Positions 12,001-19,684 of a stretch of DNA of 64,000 nt are shown piece after piece. Below the pieces are notes generated by a model. The model was not told the DNA's origin. It searched no databases and saw only the letters and a program-made list of their open reading frames with translations. Position 1 is the first letter of the stretch. Each line of letters starts with the position of its first letter. Made by a program: the position numbers and the translations under genes. This DNA is from Kriegella aquimaris (GTDB lineage Bacteria; Bacteroidota; Bacteroidia; Flavobacteriales; Flavobacteriaceae), in contig NZ_FNGV01000004.1 in assembly GCF_900103215.1 (NCBI RefSeq), forward strand, positions 248,001 through 312,000, read 5' to 3'.

Positions 12001-15000
12001 GTGTAGCCGGAACTTTAGTGTTGAGGTAGCCGCTGCGGTTGCACCTGATGTCACGGCCAAAGCGACCGATGTTACCTGTTTTGGAGGTAGTGATGGCGAA
12101 ATAGCGCTTACACAAGTAAACACTGGCAACAATCCAGTGTCTTTTAGCCTAAGCCCCAACAATGGCAATTTCAATGCTGCGACCAACACCTATGAAAATC
12201 TTCCTATGGGAACTTATCAGGTAACAGCCTTAGGCCCTAACGGATGTACCACAGTATTGAGCAATATAGAGGTGGATGAATCTGATCAGATCGCCTTTGA
12301 CCTGCCGACCGTAACGCCTTTTGGTTGCAGCAGCGGCAACACTATGAACAATGCCGACATTACCATTGACATTAGCAGTATTGCAGGAGGTTCGGGAAAT
12401 TACATCCGTTATGAGTTCATAAACAATGGTAGCGCCTCCGTCTTACAAAATGGCACTCAAAATAGTTTTTCATATACCGATACTAGCGGTGGCGATGTTA
12501 TTGTTCGTGTTTTTGATAACAAAGGTTGTCTGGGTGAAAGAATGGTGACCGTGCTACCTTATGACGCATTGGGTACACCGACCTTAACTATTGACGACCC
12601 TATCTCGTGTAGCAATCTCGGAGAGGATATCTCTATAGATATTGCAAGCACCATAACCGATTACAGTACAAATCCGACGAATTATGAATTTAAGAGGTTG
12701 CCCTCAGGTAGTTTCCAACCATCAAATGAATTTCCAGGTTTGCAGCCGGGTAATTACACTTTCGTCGTAAAAAACAAAAGCACCGGTTGTGAAGTGACCC
12801 TTACGCATTCCGTAATCGAACCGAATACCTTCGATGTGTCCGTCAACAAACTCTCGGATGCCGTATGCTTTGGTGATGATGGCAGTATCACCCTCACCAT
12901 ATCCGATGCTACGTATTCCGGAGGTTTTACATGGCGTATTTTCAATACTAATGGAACGCCGGCTGATCGCTCTGATGATGGTGCCGCAATACTATCGGGC
13001 ACTTCTACGAACCTAGGACCAACACCTGCCATTGACATTCCTGCTGGCAATTATTTGGCCGAAGTCGTTCAAGCTGCCTTTCCCGATTGTACCCAAGTAA
13101 GGTCGTTTAGTATAAGTACCCCTTCGGCAGCGATTACTTTAGACACCATAGATCTTACCGACGTCGGTTGTAGTAACGATCAAGGAAGCGCGGCCATAAA
13201 ACCCGTGGGCGGATTGGCACCGTATGACATCGTACTGACCAATACAACTACGAGTACAGCACTCAATGCTACACAGGTAAATGCGAATTTGTTCCAAAGT
13301 TTAACTGCAGGCATGTACACGGTCGCCGTTACTGATGCTTTGGGCTGCACCCAAACGTTCGTCAATGCTTTTGAACTTTTGACGCCCGACCCTATTTCCG
13401 GAACCGCGACAGCAACAGATTTGGTTTGTCAGGGAGATACCGATGCTTCAATATCTATTGCTTTGAATCCAAGAAATGTGAGCAGCAACTACCGTTACCG
13501 GTTAAACCGATACAACGACACGGCAGCTACCAACTTGCTGGAAATTTCCGCAAGCCAAGTCACCAATACTTTCGACAATTTGGCCGCCGGATTCTATAGA
13601 ATCGAAGTCTTGGATGACATGGGTTGTACTTTTATGTCTCCAACGACGGAAATTGTAGATCCAATAGAGGTAAATTCACAACTGATTTCCCTTCAGGCAA
13701 TGAGTTGCCAAAATGGTGCTATATTACAATTGACGGCCCAAGGGGGCACAGGACCATATACCTGGAGTGTCGATGGCTCTACCCCTAACCCAATGAACAA
13801 TGCAAATGGTGCGGGAACCCATGTATTTCAAAATGTGAATGCCGGCACCTATGAGTATTATGTGAGAGATAGTTTTAATTGTACTTCTATTCTATCGAAT
13901 ACGGTACAAATCGAAGCCATTGACGATTTAAAGGTCACTCTAGATACAACAGCAGCTTTTATAAATTGTAATGGGGAAAGTTCGGCCTTAATCAATGCCA
14001 AAGCTGACGGAGGTCTCGGCAACTATCGCTACGGACTTTACGCAGATACTGGATTGAGCATTGAGATACGCCCGTATCAAGCCTCTGGAATTTTTGATAA
14101 TTTACCACAAGGCAATTATTACGTAAGTGTGCTGAGTGAAGATTGTCAGGTGACTTCGGAGTTAGTTAACATTAACCAGCCAGAACCGCTGTCGATTGTC
14201 ACGACGATTACAGCTATTCAATGTCACGGTGAAGAGAACGGAAGTATTCTTCTCGATGTAACCGGTGGTACCGGAATATATCAATATGCTATTTCACCAA
14301 ATTTGAATCAATTTGATGACAAAAATAGTTTTGAAGACCTTTCCCAAGGCGACTACAGCGTAATTGTACAAGATACCAATGGTTGTTTTGAACTAATTGA
14401 ATTTACGGTAAACGAACCTGCTTTATTGGAAATGGAGACCAGCACGACACCTGAAATCTGTGCCGGAGATCAAGATGGCTCCATAACCATAAGTATTACC
14501 GGTGGCACAGCTCCATACAGTACGGCAATAAACGCCAACCAAGATGCTGATTTTATTGAAGGTAGATTCAACATTGAAAATTTGTCGGGCGGTACGTATA
14601 TTTTATTTGTAAGGGATGCCAATGGATGTACCATCAATGAAACCATTACGGTCGAAGGTGGTGCTAACCTTAACGCCATAGCAGAAGTCATTTATGAATG
14701 TACGGGTGACACGCCCAATAATAGCGTCAATCTAATTTTAGAAGATCAAACGGTCGCTTCAGAGGTAATGTTTGCTTTAGACTCTTCGGATCCAAATGAT
14801 TTTGTGTTAGAGTCTAATTTTACGCATTTGGCGGCAGGAAGTCATTTTATCACTATCGCCCATGCCAATGGATGTCTTAATACAGTCGCTTTTGAAGTTG
14901 AAGGATTCGAACCTTTGGAACTGCTTCTTCAGCAGCACAGCCTAAATGAGATTACGGCTGTTGCCACAGGCGGAAAAGAACGGTATACGTTCTATTTTGA

Positions 15001-15388
15001 TGATCAAGATAACGGCGACTCCAATACTTTTTATATTAAAAGAACGGATACTTACACGGTTAGGGTCGTAGATGAAAATGGCTGTGAGGCCGTAGGAACA
15101 ATCTTTATCGAATTTATTGATATCGATATCCCAAACTTCTTTACCCCTGATGGTGATGGAAAAAATGACTTATGGATACCAAGAAATATAACTCAGTTTC
15201 CAGATATTTGGATCAATGTATTTGATCGCTATGGTCGTCAGGTTTTTAGATTGATTGACAGTCCGAATGGATGGGATGGATTTTATCAAGAAAATACCCT
15301 GCCTACGGGAGATTACTGGTATGCCATAAAACTAAATGGAGAAAGCGATACCCGTGAATTTATCGGGCACTTTACGCTCTACAGATAA
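3071..15388 (+). CDS. Giant T9SS-exported surface protein with IgGFc-binding-like N terminus, DUF11, SprB-like repeats and type B sorting domain
   Basis: 4105 residues. A Sec signal peptide spans about 1-21 (ending SVQAQ). Residues about 130-470 resemble the IgGFc-binding N-terminal domain. DUF11-type modules lie near 548-655 and again near 915-1010. Two Asp-rich, thrombospondin-3-like calcium segments (near 670-695 and 845-885) lie between them. From about 1400 to 3900 there is a long run of SprB-like repeats of the type CFGGDGSI... GGTAPYTYS... GCT. The array is interrupted near 1802-2006 by a jelly-roll-like domain. The last ~85 residues (NFFTPDGDGKNDLW, then a WDG and YWY region) are the CHU_C/type B signal for type IX secretion. 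It probably acts as a cell-surface adhesin in attachment or gliding. It is a lone transcription unit with its own terminator. It is related to SprB in architecture but is not called SprB here. Confidence 0.9.
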   Translation: MNQKLLFFLLAIGFNFSVQAQLSNLHYLPPLKQGQNNQAIQQQAIYLSTPEPTTFTVNAYRGTNNTPIASFSISNVSPAVYNLVNGDNNITLVNNSNTGIVLNNSGLRFESPSGNRFYVNYRGYSASQAASLTSKGRVAMGTRFKWGGVPNLGSHSSKSNTLGIMATEDNTTVNLFGYDPNCEFRVGNNVAGITANTYQVTLDANESFVFETYVGNSPTAAHRDGWIGASIVSDKDIVISNGSMNFGRQENNSNRDAGIDQPVPENRLGKEYVFVRGNGSTNGSTEFPLLIAIADNTQIFVNGSATPIATINNGDYFEVPSSFYSSNTVGANMFIQTSKDVYAYQCMAGASQVYTQGLNFVAPVNCLLPDVMDNIPDIRNMAGTLVSGGVTITAATNTPDANIVVTDGNGTVALPPAVPVAGSTDWKTFFIPNLNGNVSVQSTGPIAVGFFGYNGARGVAGYFSGFDTVPEVNLEIRGGSGCFVGSSIFEATGNFDAYQWFGDGILIPGANSPNYTPATAGDYFVRGTKGPCTYDSQSISAYYCDPDVVVNKTVDKPEITEGETATFTIRVRNLGVGPLTNLQITDNIPTGLTLESAFTITGNWNGNIWNIGTLNGGETAVLELEVRADEISTLPLLSLTNTATNSQDQVDNNITEDSPSARITVHNDFDNDGVIDITDLDDDNDGILDEEECNNLAFNISGGNTYNSTLTSIDNYLVLDIFSLDNSFNLQVNGVDVAGEIQFQNAAGNFATFLDGYGYGEDGNPQIYSLSGSHGSPLLRAVIDELGQFELFGARTSNGSLEPMILSNPANSITWSPSGNNNISINQIITGPTNMRAVLLTAGCDTDSDGFPDQLDLDSDGDGCTDANEYYKDDDADGDDGGEYGTGVPVVDPHTGMVTAASYTQVFAPEILLGNTTENLGGVDINGQDVSLGQTIQYVLRFQNTGDDNAQNYTIKNILPNNVTLDNVDISNASNTTYNHDIATNTLDFSIPNNLVQVGDPEYSIRITVTIAANCSDFIAACSSQLENRAYSTYQGTINTSTFTDENGNSPISACASAPEVAGNSIFNDLSNCNQTRKVLLCGDSVVLAAGEGFTTYNWVSDTNGNGQVDNSDTVLNDGDPDNNPSTLVVTVTGQYIVEKSANGSCPDMVERITVERFGTTQTNPIEDFFNQVNTDNNPNNDLQGEIVECTNDRDILPKIFLCGANDEATIQLGITDAQSITWQKLDEASCSANGDDCANKSSACTWSTVADQDNFTVTDSGEYRVVIAYQNGCSSRFYFNVFKNNLDPTFTSSDVLCSTPGNIRITNVGSGYGFQLVDAINNNIIVPFSANNGPNFDISNSGTYKIQVTQLNPLDNTPITGGCLFETEDIGILERDFQVNLSTTPADCNQLGTIEVQALNVLPNYSYELRLDDGGNSGQGSLVSNLPTTSENTHTFSGVNPGNYIVITDTDDGCQDSQKITVDRIAELTLSASLTANITCTSGIITLTPGGGLPDPNYEMAIWSKNGTPLYSDPSDIPASAIQTGPNFLFGHRGNPSSYFPNEDGDYTFIVKDGNGCHKISNSVRIEDLGSLSVSASHSQITCADSETSTLTVSVTGGTAPYQYSLDGGTTYQNSTNFLNLAAGQYEITVRDSSGSGSNTCTETIAHIIDQPFRLTASPSIVEDASCNPSGALVKILNPNGGQAPYEFSFDGGSSFSTTDAVRLLPGTYSLVLQDALGCTYDMDLTVPSAVTDPSFTESVAYDCAGLGTVTITPSNTTDFSYTYSLNGTLNTPADSNSFASVPTGTQTVTIGYSSSIAPNQSTLFFEDFGSGPTTQIGEIGPGYCYEPQDGSTTDCNLGPAGILVNGEYTVTNFVTNPVTAWRSPNDHTGLPDGRFLAIDVSTLAGDNGILWARRDIEVLPNQDITLSLWAYNLMETTANGNNPEILVELLDTSGTVLYSIPTPEIPKNADADDWHNRQVVLNPGTHTTVDIVLRSNLNSDFGNDLIIDDIQAFQQPEVCEKTIDITVVVETGQDFEAALLGTIDPSCNGGSDGAIRFEVANFDTATGFEYSTDGGLNWTTSTVSPVTTSATLTDGSYTVDVRKVVDISCISDFTATLTDPTPIVPELNQIAEYTCFNTGGTLEASATGGNPGYSYQLEDMGGIVIAAYQTNNHFANVPDGNYVVRVRDQNNCEVVSTVAVTIAPPTDIDFDLNATACYDGQNNATLTASVNAGNGGYSFRIDGGAWMTPTPSTATSYMFSGLSNGSYDIEVTDAYGCISPIKSISISPTLSAQIDVVDVSACADGSITASATGGVGGYVYAFLPTGSAIQDSDFGASNSFTVTNATIGDYDVYVRDNSTATPYCQYLETVTIKSAPVLAFTAVPTDAICFGGQGSIEVTITSGLSPYTYEIVDIDNGTSDAIQTGVIGTTRTYYNLTPGDYNIIITDASGCSNPITGITIAEPDPLTATITGITPANCTGDINDFGFAFSAYPTTLGTIEFSADGGTTWIGDNSVPGTSDELKGYLSGDTVYPSMRTVDGSNNTICQTDLSPFIIPYPLDDLDITILPIIVNCNELQVNVRGQNGTGPYLYTYTEDPSNFDPITPANGWVGPFASGVAHTFPGLIPGRTYSFYVRDSSSPAPGCVRQSSVNVNDIVTNPMEITATYEPSCSGANNGEITYSITDTDGSTEPKMNWTLFDIDGNAITSSGGDIDYASSIKIDNLAPNEYYIVVRQVNTGGTPQCFSASENLLLEGLAPITASLNSSQDISCENPGLISVDNLTGGGGTYTFSVTGPAPFTAITATSDNPLEIPANSPSGKYFVEISDQYGCVSPIIDIDMSLTANPVISGVVIDNCSSTATVNISATPISPTMVYSLDGGTTYINNGGVFNNVAPGPYTIFVKDGNGCTDSQVIAVQPSLQATASLTKNLGCGAGQEAELTLEVSSGSTNYEYQITNTSGTVVAREAMISNPLTVLVTTADTYNITIYDASTTAPECSRNFSVEVAAAVAPDVTAKATDVTCFGGSDGEIALTQVNTGNNPVSFSLSPNNGNFNAATNTYENLPMGTYQVTALGPNGCTTVLSNIEVDESDQIAFDLPTVTPFGCSSGNTMNNADITIDISSIAGGSGNYIRYEFINNGSASVLQNGTQNSFSYTDTSGGDVIVRVFDNKGCLGERMVTVLPYDALGTPTLTIDDPISCSNLGEDISIDIASTITDYSTNPTNYEFKRLPSGSFQPSNEFPGLQPGNYTFVVKNKSTGCEVTLTHSVIEPNTFDVSVNKLSDAVCFGDDGSITLTISDATYSGGFTWRIFNTNGTPADRSDDGAAILSGTSTNLGPTPAIDIPAGNYLAEVVQAAFPDCTQVRSFSISTPSAAITLDTIDLTDVGCSNDQGSAAIKPVGGLAPYDIVLTNTTTSTALNATQVNANLFQSLTAGMYTVAVTDALGCTQTFVNAFELLTPDPISGTATATDLVCQGDTDASISIALNPRNVSSNYRYRLNRYNDTAATNLLEISASQVTNTFDNLAAGFYRIEVLDDMGCTFMSPTTEIVDPIEVNSQLISLQAMSCQNGAILQLTAQGGTGPYTWSVDGSTPNPMNNANGAGTHVFQNVNAGTYEYYVRDSFNCTSILSNTVQIEAIDDLKVTLDTTAAFINCNGESSALINAKADGGLGNYRYGLYADTGLSIEIRPYQASGIFDNLPQGNYYVSVLSEDCQVTSELVNINQPEPLSIVTTITAIQCHGEENGSILLDVTGGTGIYQYAISPNLNQFDDKNSFEDLSQGDYSVIVQDTNGCFELIEFTVNEPALLEMETSTTPEICAGDQDGSITISITGGTAPYSTAINANQDADFIEGRFNIENLSGGTYILFVRDANGCTINETITVEGGANLNAIAEVIYECTGDTPNNSVNLILEDQTVASEVMFALDSSDPNDFVLESNFTHLAAGSHFITIAHANGCLNTVAFEVEGFEPLELLLQQHSLNEITAVATGGKERYTFYFDDQDNGDSNTFYIKRTDTYTVRVVDENGCEAVGTIFIEFIDIDIPNFFTPDGDGKNDLWIPRNITQFPDIWINVFDRYGRQVFRLIDSPNGWDGFYQENTLPTGDYWYAIKLNGESDTREFIGHFTLYR

Positions 15389-15420
15389 AACTTAAACTAA
15401 AGTAACACACCATAATCTGT

Positions 15421-15453
15421 TGAAAAAGGCCTTACGAACTAGGGCCTTTTTCA
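15421..15453. terminator. Bidirectional terminator between convergent genes
   Basis: TGAAAAAGGCC (15421-15431) is the exact reverse complement of GGCCTTTTTCA (15443-15453). The stem has T-rich ends on both strands. It sits between the end of the giant surface-protein gene (plus) and the end of the FMN enzyme gene (minus), so it can serve both. Confidence 0.85.
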
Positions 15454-15458
15454 ATAGG

Positions 15459-16613
15459 TTAAATGTCTTTTATCAGATGGTTGGGGAAATCTTTTACTTC
15501 CTCACAACAAATCTGTTCCATAACCTGTTGTAGTTCTCTTTTTATCAAGGAAATTGTGTGGTTCCCTCCTTTTTCACCCAAAGCGGCAACGCCATACATA
15601 AACGACCTGCCCATAAAAGTGAATTCTGCACCGCTGGCCAAAGTTCTCGCTACATCAGGACCAGAGCGCAGGCCACTATCCATCATTACGGTCAATTTAT
15701 CGCCGTATGCTTTTGCTATTCGGCTTAAGGGTTTTATAGTTGATTCCCCTGCATCCAATTGGCGTCCCCCGTGGTTTGAGACAATTATCCCGTCTAAACC
15801 AAGTCGAACCGCCTTTTCTGCATCAGCCTCGTTCGCAACGCCTTTGAGTACTAATTTGCCTTTCCACATATCCCGTATGGGCTTAATCTTTTCCTCGTTC
15901 AAACGACCTGAAAAAGTATCGTCCATGAATTTCCCCAATTGCCGCAAATCTAAATTTTTTGGCATATACGGTTTTAGGGTCTCAAAGCTCGGTTGTCCGT
16001 GAATAAGGGTTTTTAGAGCCCATTCCGGTTTTCCTAAAATCTGCATTATATTCTTGACCGACATCTTTGGAGGCATGGCCAAACCGTTCCGGATATCCCT
16101 AGGTCTAAATCCGAAAGTGGGGACATCGCAAAGAATAACCAACACAGGACATTCTGCCGATGCCGCCCTTTTAATAACATCGTCACGTAAACTGTTCTCC
16201 GTCGGGTGATACAATTGAAACCAGGCCTGCCCTTCAGTAATTTCAGAAATTCGCTCGATACTACTGGTAGTCACCGTACTAAGTATAAAAGGAACGTTAT
16301 GCTCAAATGCTGCCTTCGCCAATATTTCGGGGGCGTTGGGCCACATCAACCCTTGTAGGCCTACCGGTGCAATACCAAAAGGTGCATCATAGGTATGCCC
16401 GAACAATTCCGTTTGCATGTTTGACCCGGTATGTTTGCTCAAATAATAAGGCAAGAGCTCAACATCACGTATCTCGGCCGTATTCTTATGTAGATTTACA
16501 TCTTCGTTACAACCACCATCTAAATACTCAAAAGCGAATTTGGGAATTTTTTTTTGTGCTTTCTGACGCAAATCGGTAACAGATGGGTATTTGTCGTTGA
16601 TATTTAAGTTCAT
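15459..16613 (-). CDS. lldD: FMN-dependent alpha-hydroxy acid oxidase/dehydrogenase, probably L-lactate oxidising
   Basis: 384 residues, full length for the FMN 2-hydroxyacid dehydrogenase family (L-lactate dehydrogenase LldD, glycolate oxidase). Visible signatures are FAFEYLDGG (25-33), the FMN-binding IAPVG (81-85), WFQLY (131-135), K257 in VLKG, and SNHGGRQLD (279-287) with the catalytic base H281 and substrate-binding R284. GRSFMYG near 335-341 closes the barrel. No signal peptide is seen. It is the last gene of the fuconate operon, 77 bases after the FAH-family gene. The lower fucose pathway releases L-lactate, so oxidation of that lactate to pyruvate is the simplest role; this is inference from position. 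The gene symbol is by family and context; glycolate or another hydroxy acid remains possible. Confidence 0.85.
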   Translation of the reverse strand: MNLNINDKYPSVTDLRQKAQKKIPKFAFEYLDGGCNEDVNLHKNTAEIRDVELLPYYLSKHTGSNMQTELFGHTYDAPFGIAPVGLQGLMWPNAPEILAKAAFEHNVPFILSTVTTSSIERISEITEGQAWFQLYHPTENSLRDDVIKRAASAECPVLVILCDVPTFGFRPRDIRNGLAMPPKMSVKNIMQILGKPEWALKTLIHGQPSFETLKPYMPKNLDLRQLGKFMDDTFSGRLNEEKIKPIRDMWKGKLVLKGVANEADAEKAVRLGLDGIIVSNHGGRQLDAGESTIKPLSRIAKAYGDKLTVMMDSGLRSGPDVARTLASGAEFTFMGRSFMYGVAALGEKGGNHTISLIKRELQQVMEQICCEEVKDFPNHLIKDI

Positions 16614-16690
16614 AATACTTCATTTTTATTGCGCTTCATGCACTTTAAGCACAATGACTACCTTTTTCCTGTGCTTTAAAATGTATTTCT

Positions 16691-17548
16691 CTAGGCTTTA
16701 TATGCTTTAGCCTCTTGTCGCGAAGATCCCAATCCTTCGATACCCAACTCCACCACATCACCTGCTTTCAAATATTTTGGAGGATTGAATCCCAACCCTA
16801 CTCCAAAAGGGGTTCCGGTAGAAATAATATCACCAGGCAAAAGGGTCATAAATTGACTAATGTAACTTACAACTTCTTGTACGTTAAAAATGAAATCGGA
16901 TGTACTGCTTTGTTGTACGGTTTCTCCGTTTAGTTTCAACCAGAGGTCCAAAGCATTCGGGTTCTTAATTTCGTCAGTAGTGGCAATAAACGGACCGATG
17001 GGAGCGAAAGTATCGCAACCCTTACCCTTACACCATTGACCTTCTCTTTCAATTTGAAAGGCACGCTCGCTATAATCGTTGTGCAAAACATAACCTGCAA
17101 TATGATCATAAGCATCGGCTTCAGAAACATAGGAAGCTTTTTTACCGATAACTATGGCAAGTTCTACTTCCCAGTCTGTTTTTTCACTTCCCTTAGGGAT
17201 AATCAAATCATCATTCGGGCCGACAATTGCCGAGGTCGCCTTAAAAAACAGGACAGGTTCCTTAGGAACAGCCATACCGCTTTCTGCCGCATGTTGGGCA
17301 TAATTTAGGCCAACGCAGACAATTTTCGAAGGACGTGCCAAAGGCGAACCTAAACGCTCGTCATCAGAAACTATCGGACAATTTCTTTCGTTTTTTTCTA
17401 GCCATTCACTTAATCTCTCAATCCCGTCGGTTCCAAAAAATTCTTCGTTGTAATCTGTTATAAATTCAGTAACATCCAACCGTGTACCATTTTCAAGTTG
17501 TACACCTGGTTTTTCTTCTCCTACACTTCCAAATCGTATTAATTTCAT
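16691..17548 (-). CDS. FAH-family hydrolase, probable 2,4-diketo-3-deoxy-L-fuconate hydrolase
   Basis: 285 residues, usual length for the short fumarylacetoacetate hydrolase family. The metal site is visible: E127 and E129 in DWEVELAIVIG and D158 in LHNDYSER, with KGCDTFAPIGP (177-186) after it and a family end STGTPFGVG near 250-258. An N-terminal cap of about 70 residues precedes the core. In the non-phosphorylated L-fucose pathway described in Burkholderia and Campylobacter, this family cleaves 2,4-diketo-3-deoxy-L-fuconate to pyruvate and L-lactate. The gene lies 10 bases after an SDR dehydrogenase and two genes after a fuconate dehydratase, which fits that reaction exactly. Ureidoglycolate lyase, a common automatic name for the family, is unlikely in this context. 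Cytosolic. Confidence 0.85.
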   Translation of the reverse strand: MKLIRFGSVGEEKPGVQLENGTRLDVTEFITDYNEEFFGTDGIERLSEWLEKNERNCPIVSDDERLGSPLARPSKIVCVGLNYAQHAAESGMAVPKEPVLFFKATSAIVGPNDDLIIPKGSEKTDWEVELAIVIGKKASYVSEADAYDHIAGYVLHNDYSERAFQIEREGQWCKGKGCDTFAPIGPFIATTDEIKNPNALDLWLKLNGETVQQSSTSDFIFNVQEVVSYISQFMTLLPGDIISTGTPFGVGLGFNPPKYLKAGDVVELGIEGLGSSRQEAKAYKA

Positions 17549-17558
17549 CGTAATTATT

Positions 17559-18332
17559 TTATCCGTTTAGTTTAATAAATCCGCCATCTATAGGAAAATC
17601 GGTTCCCGTAACAAATGATGCCTCGTCAGAGGCGAGGTAAAGGGCAAGGTTGGCTATTTCTTCAGGTCTACCCATACGCCCAATAGGCTGGGTTTTCGAC
17701 AGTTTTTCCAACATCTCTTTTTCTTGTCCCGGGTAATTTTCACTGATAAATCCATCAACGAAAGGAGTATGCACCCTACCTGGCGAAATACTGTTGCAAC
17801 GTATTCCATAATCCAAATAGTCTTTGGCTACGGAATATGTCATTGTCAATACTGCTCCCTTGGTCATTGAATAGGCAAATCGGTCATTTATTCCGACCGA
17901 TGAGGCGATGGAGGCCATATTGATTATAACCCCACCTTTTTCTTTCATTGAAGCGATACAGGCACGCATACAATTGTACACTCCTTTAACATTTACTTCG
18001 TACAATCGATCTAAATCTGCGACTTCGGTCTGTTCTAAATTGCCAATATGGGCAATTCCGGCATTATTGACTAAAATATCTATGGATTTACTGGCTGAAA
18101 TAGATTCAACTGCCTTTTTTACCTCATCTTCATTCGCCACATTACAATCATAAGCCTGTGCCTTTCCTCCATTGGTCATAATGGTCTCAACAGTCTCCTT
18201 AGCATTACTGGCCTTCAGTTCTAGAATATGAACTGTAGCACCTTGCTCAGCCAGCGCTATACAAATAGCTTGCCCAATACCACTTCCACCACCAGTGACT
18301 ACGGCCGATTTATTCTTTAGGTTAAATTTCAT
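17559..18332 (-). CDS. SDR dehydrogenase, probable 2-keto-3-deoxy-L-fuconate dehydrogenase
   Basis: 257 residues, a classical short-chain dehydrogenase. The NAD-binding motif TGGGSGIG spans 13-20, VNNAG is at 88-92, a catalytic Ser is near 141-144, and Y154 and K158 form YSMTK. The end VTGTDFPIDGGF is typical of the family. Placed 7 bases after the fuconate dehydratase gene and 10 before the FAH-family hydrolase gene, it most likely oxidises 2-keto-3-deoxy-L-fuconate to the 2,4-diketo acid with NAD+. The assignment rests on operon logic, because SDR sequence alone does not give the substrate. An L-fucose dehydrogenase role is possible, but then the dehydratase product would lack its oxidant here. 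Confidence 0.85.
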   Translation of the reverse strand: MKFNLKNKSAVVTGGGSGIGQAICIALAEQGATVHILELKASNAKETVETIMTNGGKAQAYDCNVANEDEVKKAVESISASKSIDILVNNAGIAHIGNLEQTEVADLDRLYEVNVKGVYNCMRACIASMKEKGGVIINMASIASSVGINDRFAYSMTKGAVLTMTYSVAKDYLDYGIRCNSISPGRVHTPFVDGFISENYPGQEKEMLEKLSKTQPIGRMGRPEEIANLALYLASDEASFVTGTDFPIDGGFIKLNG

Positions 18333-18339
18333 TTGCTGT

Positions 18340-19665
18340 TTATTTATTTAACGCCAATTCTTCTTTCCAAAAACTTCCGTTCGGAAAACTGTATTCTTCT
18401 ATGGATTCAGGTTTCATGGTAATGCTATAACCTGCCATACTCGGAGGCATATAAGCACCATTTTTTATTACTACAGAATCAAAAAAATGTTCGTGTAAAT
18501 GATCTACATACTCAATAATTCGATTCTCCAACGAACCACTAATGGCAATATAATCGATCATGGATAGGTGCTGTACATATTCACAAAGTCCCACACCACC
18601 TGCATGTGGACAAACCGGAATCTTAAATTTCGCCGCCATCAGCAGAATAGCCAATATCTCATTGACGCCCCCTACCCTACAGCTATCAATTTGACAAATA
18701 CCAATGGCATCTGCCTGCATCAACTGCTTGAATACAACTCGATTCTGACAATGCTCGCCAGTCGCTACTTTAATTGGGGCAACCGCCCTTGCTATTTTGG
18801 CATGGCCCAGAACATCATCAGGACTAGTAGGCTCCTCAATCCAATAGGGATCAAATTTCTTGAGTTCGGCCATGTTCGCGATAGCCTCATCAACATCCCA
18901 TTTCTGATTGGCATCCATCATCAATCGCAAATCAGGACCTATTTCTTCTCGAATAATAGCGGCTCGACGCATATCATCTTGCAAATCTGAACCTACCTTA
19001 ATTTTCATATGATCAAATCCAGCTTCTTTGGCCTCTCGGCAAAGCCTTCGCATTTTATCATCGGAATAGCCCAGCCAACCAGCTGAAGTCGTATAAGCGG
19101 GATAACCGTCTTGCTTCAATTTAGCTATACGCTCTTGTTTTGAGCTCTCTTTTTCTTTCAACATTTTCAAGGCTTCCGCCGGAGTAATGGCATCTGTGAT
19201 ATAGGTAAAATCAACACAACGCACCAGCTCTTCAGGAGTCATGTCGGCCAACAAACGCCATAGTGGTTTGCCTTCTGCTTTTGCGTATAAGTCCCATACC
19301 GCATTGACAACTGCTCCAGTAGCTAGATGAATAACGCCTTTTTCTGGGCCCAACCATCGCAACTGGCTATCGCCTGTTATCATTTTCCAAAAATCACCCA
19401 TGTTGGCCGTAAAACTTTCCAAGGTCTTACCTACGACCAAAGGTGCCAATGAATTAATGGCAGCAGCGCATAACTCGTTGCCCCTACCAATGGTAAAAGT
19501 AAGGCCGTGACCCTCCAACCCATTGTCATCATCAGTCTTGAGAATTACATAGGCTGCAGAATAATCGGGATCAGGGTTCATGGCATCGGAGCCATCAAGA
19601 GATTTACTGGTAGGAAAACGAACGTCTTTGATTACAACATCCGTTATTGTTATTTTGTCTGACAT
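18340..19665 (-). CDS. fucD: L-fuconate dehydratase (enolase superfamily)
   Basis: 441 residues. It dehydrates L-fuconate to 2-keto-3-deoxy-L-fuconate. Catalytic residues are all visible: KIK at 221-223 (K221, K223), metal ligands D251 (DANQKW), E277 (WIEEPT) and E304 (TGEH), D327 (QIDSCR) and H354 (PHAGG). Each lies exactly three positions after the residues known from the Xanthomonas campestris fuconate dehydratase (218, 220, 248, 274, 301, 324, 351), which is strong family evidence. The N-terminal capping domain begins ITITDVVIKDVRFPTSKS. It is the first gene of a four-gene minus-strand operon (gaps 7, 10 and 77 bases) placed just downstream of the SusCD/sulfatase unit. It is cytosolic. 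No L-fucose dehydrogenase or lactonase gene is in view. Confidence 0.95.
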   Translation of the reverse strand: MSDKITITDVVIKDVRFPTSKSLDGSDAMNPDPDYSAAYVILKTDDDNGLEGHGLTFTIGRGNELCAAAINSLAPLVVGKTLESFTANMGDFWKMITGDSQLRWLGPEKGVIHLATGAVVNAVWDLYAKAEGKPLWRLLADMTPEELVRCVDFTYITDAITPAEALKMLKEKESSKQERIAKLKQDGYPAYTTSAGWLGYSDDKMRRLCREAKEAGFDHMKIKVGSDLQDDMRRAAIIREEIGPDLRLMMDANQKWDVDEAIANMAELKKFDPYWIEEPTSPDDVLGHAKIARAVAPIKVATGEHCQNRVVFKQLMQADAIGICQIDSCRVGGVNEILAILLMAAKFKIPVCPHAGGVGLCEYVQHLSMIDYIAISGSLENRIIEYVDHLHEHFFDSVVIKNGAYMPPSMAGYSITMKPESIEEYSFPNGSFWKEELALNK

Positions 19666-19684
19666 AACTTCTATTTTAATAGCA

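Noticed and set aside
3071-15388. The SprB-like repeat array as a recent DNA-level tandem duplication
   Set aside because: The repeats are alike in protein pattern but diverged at the base level; no long identical blocks were noticed.
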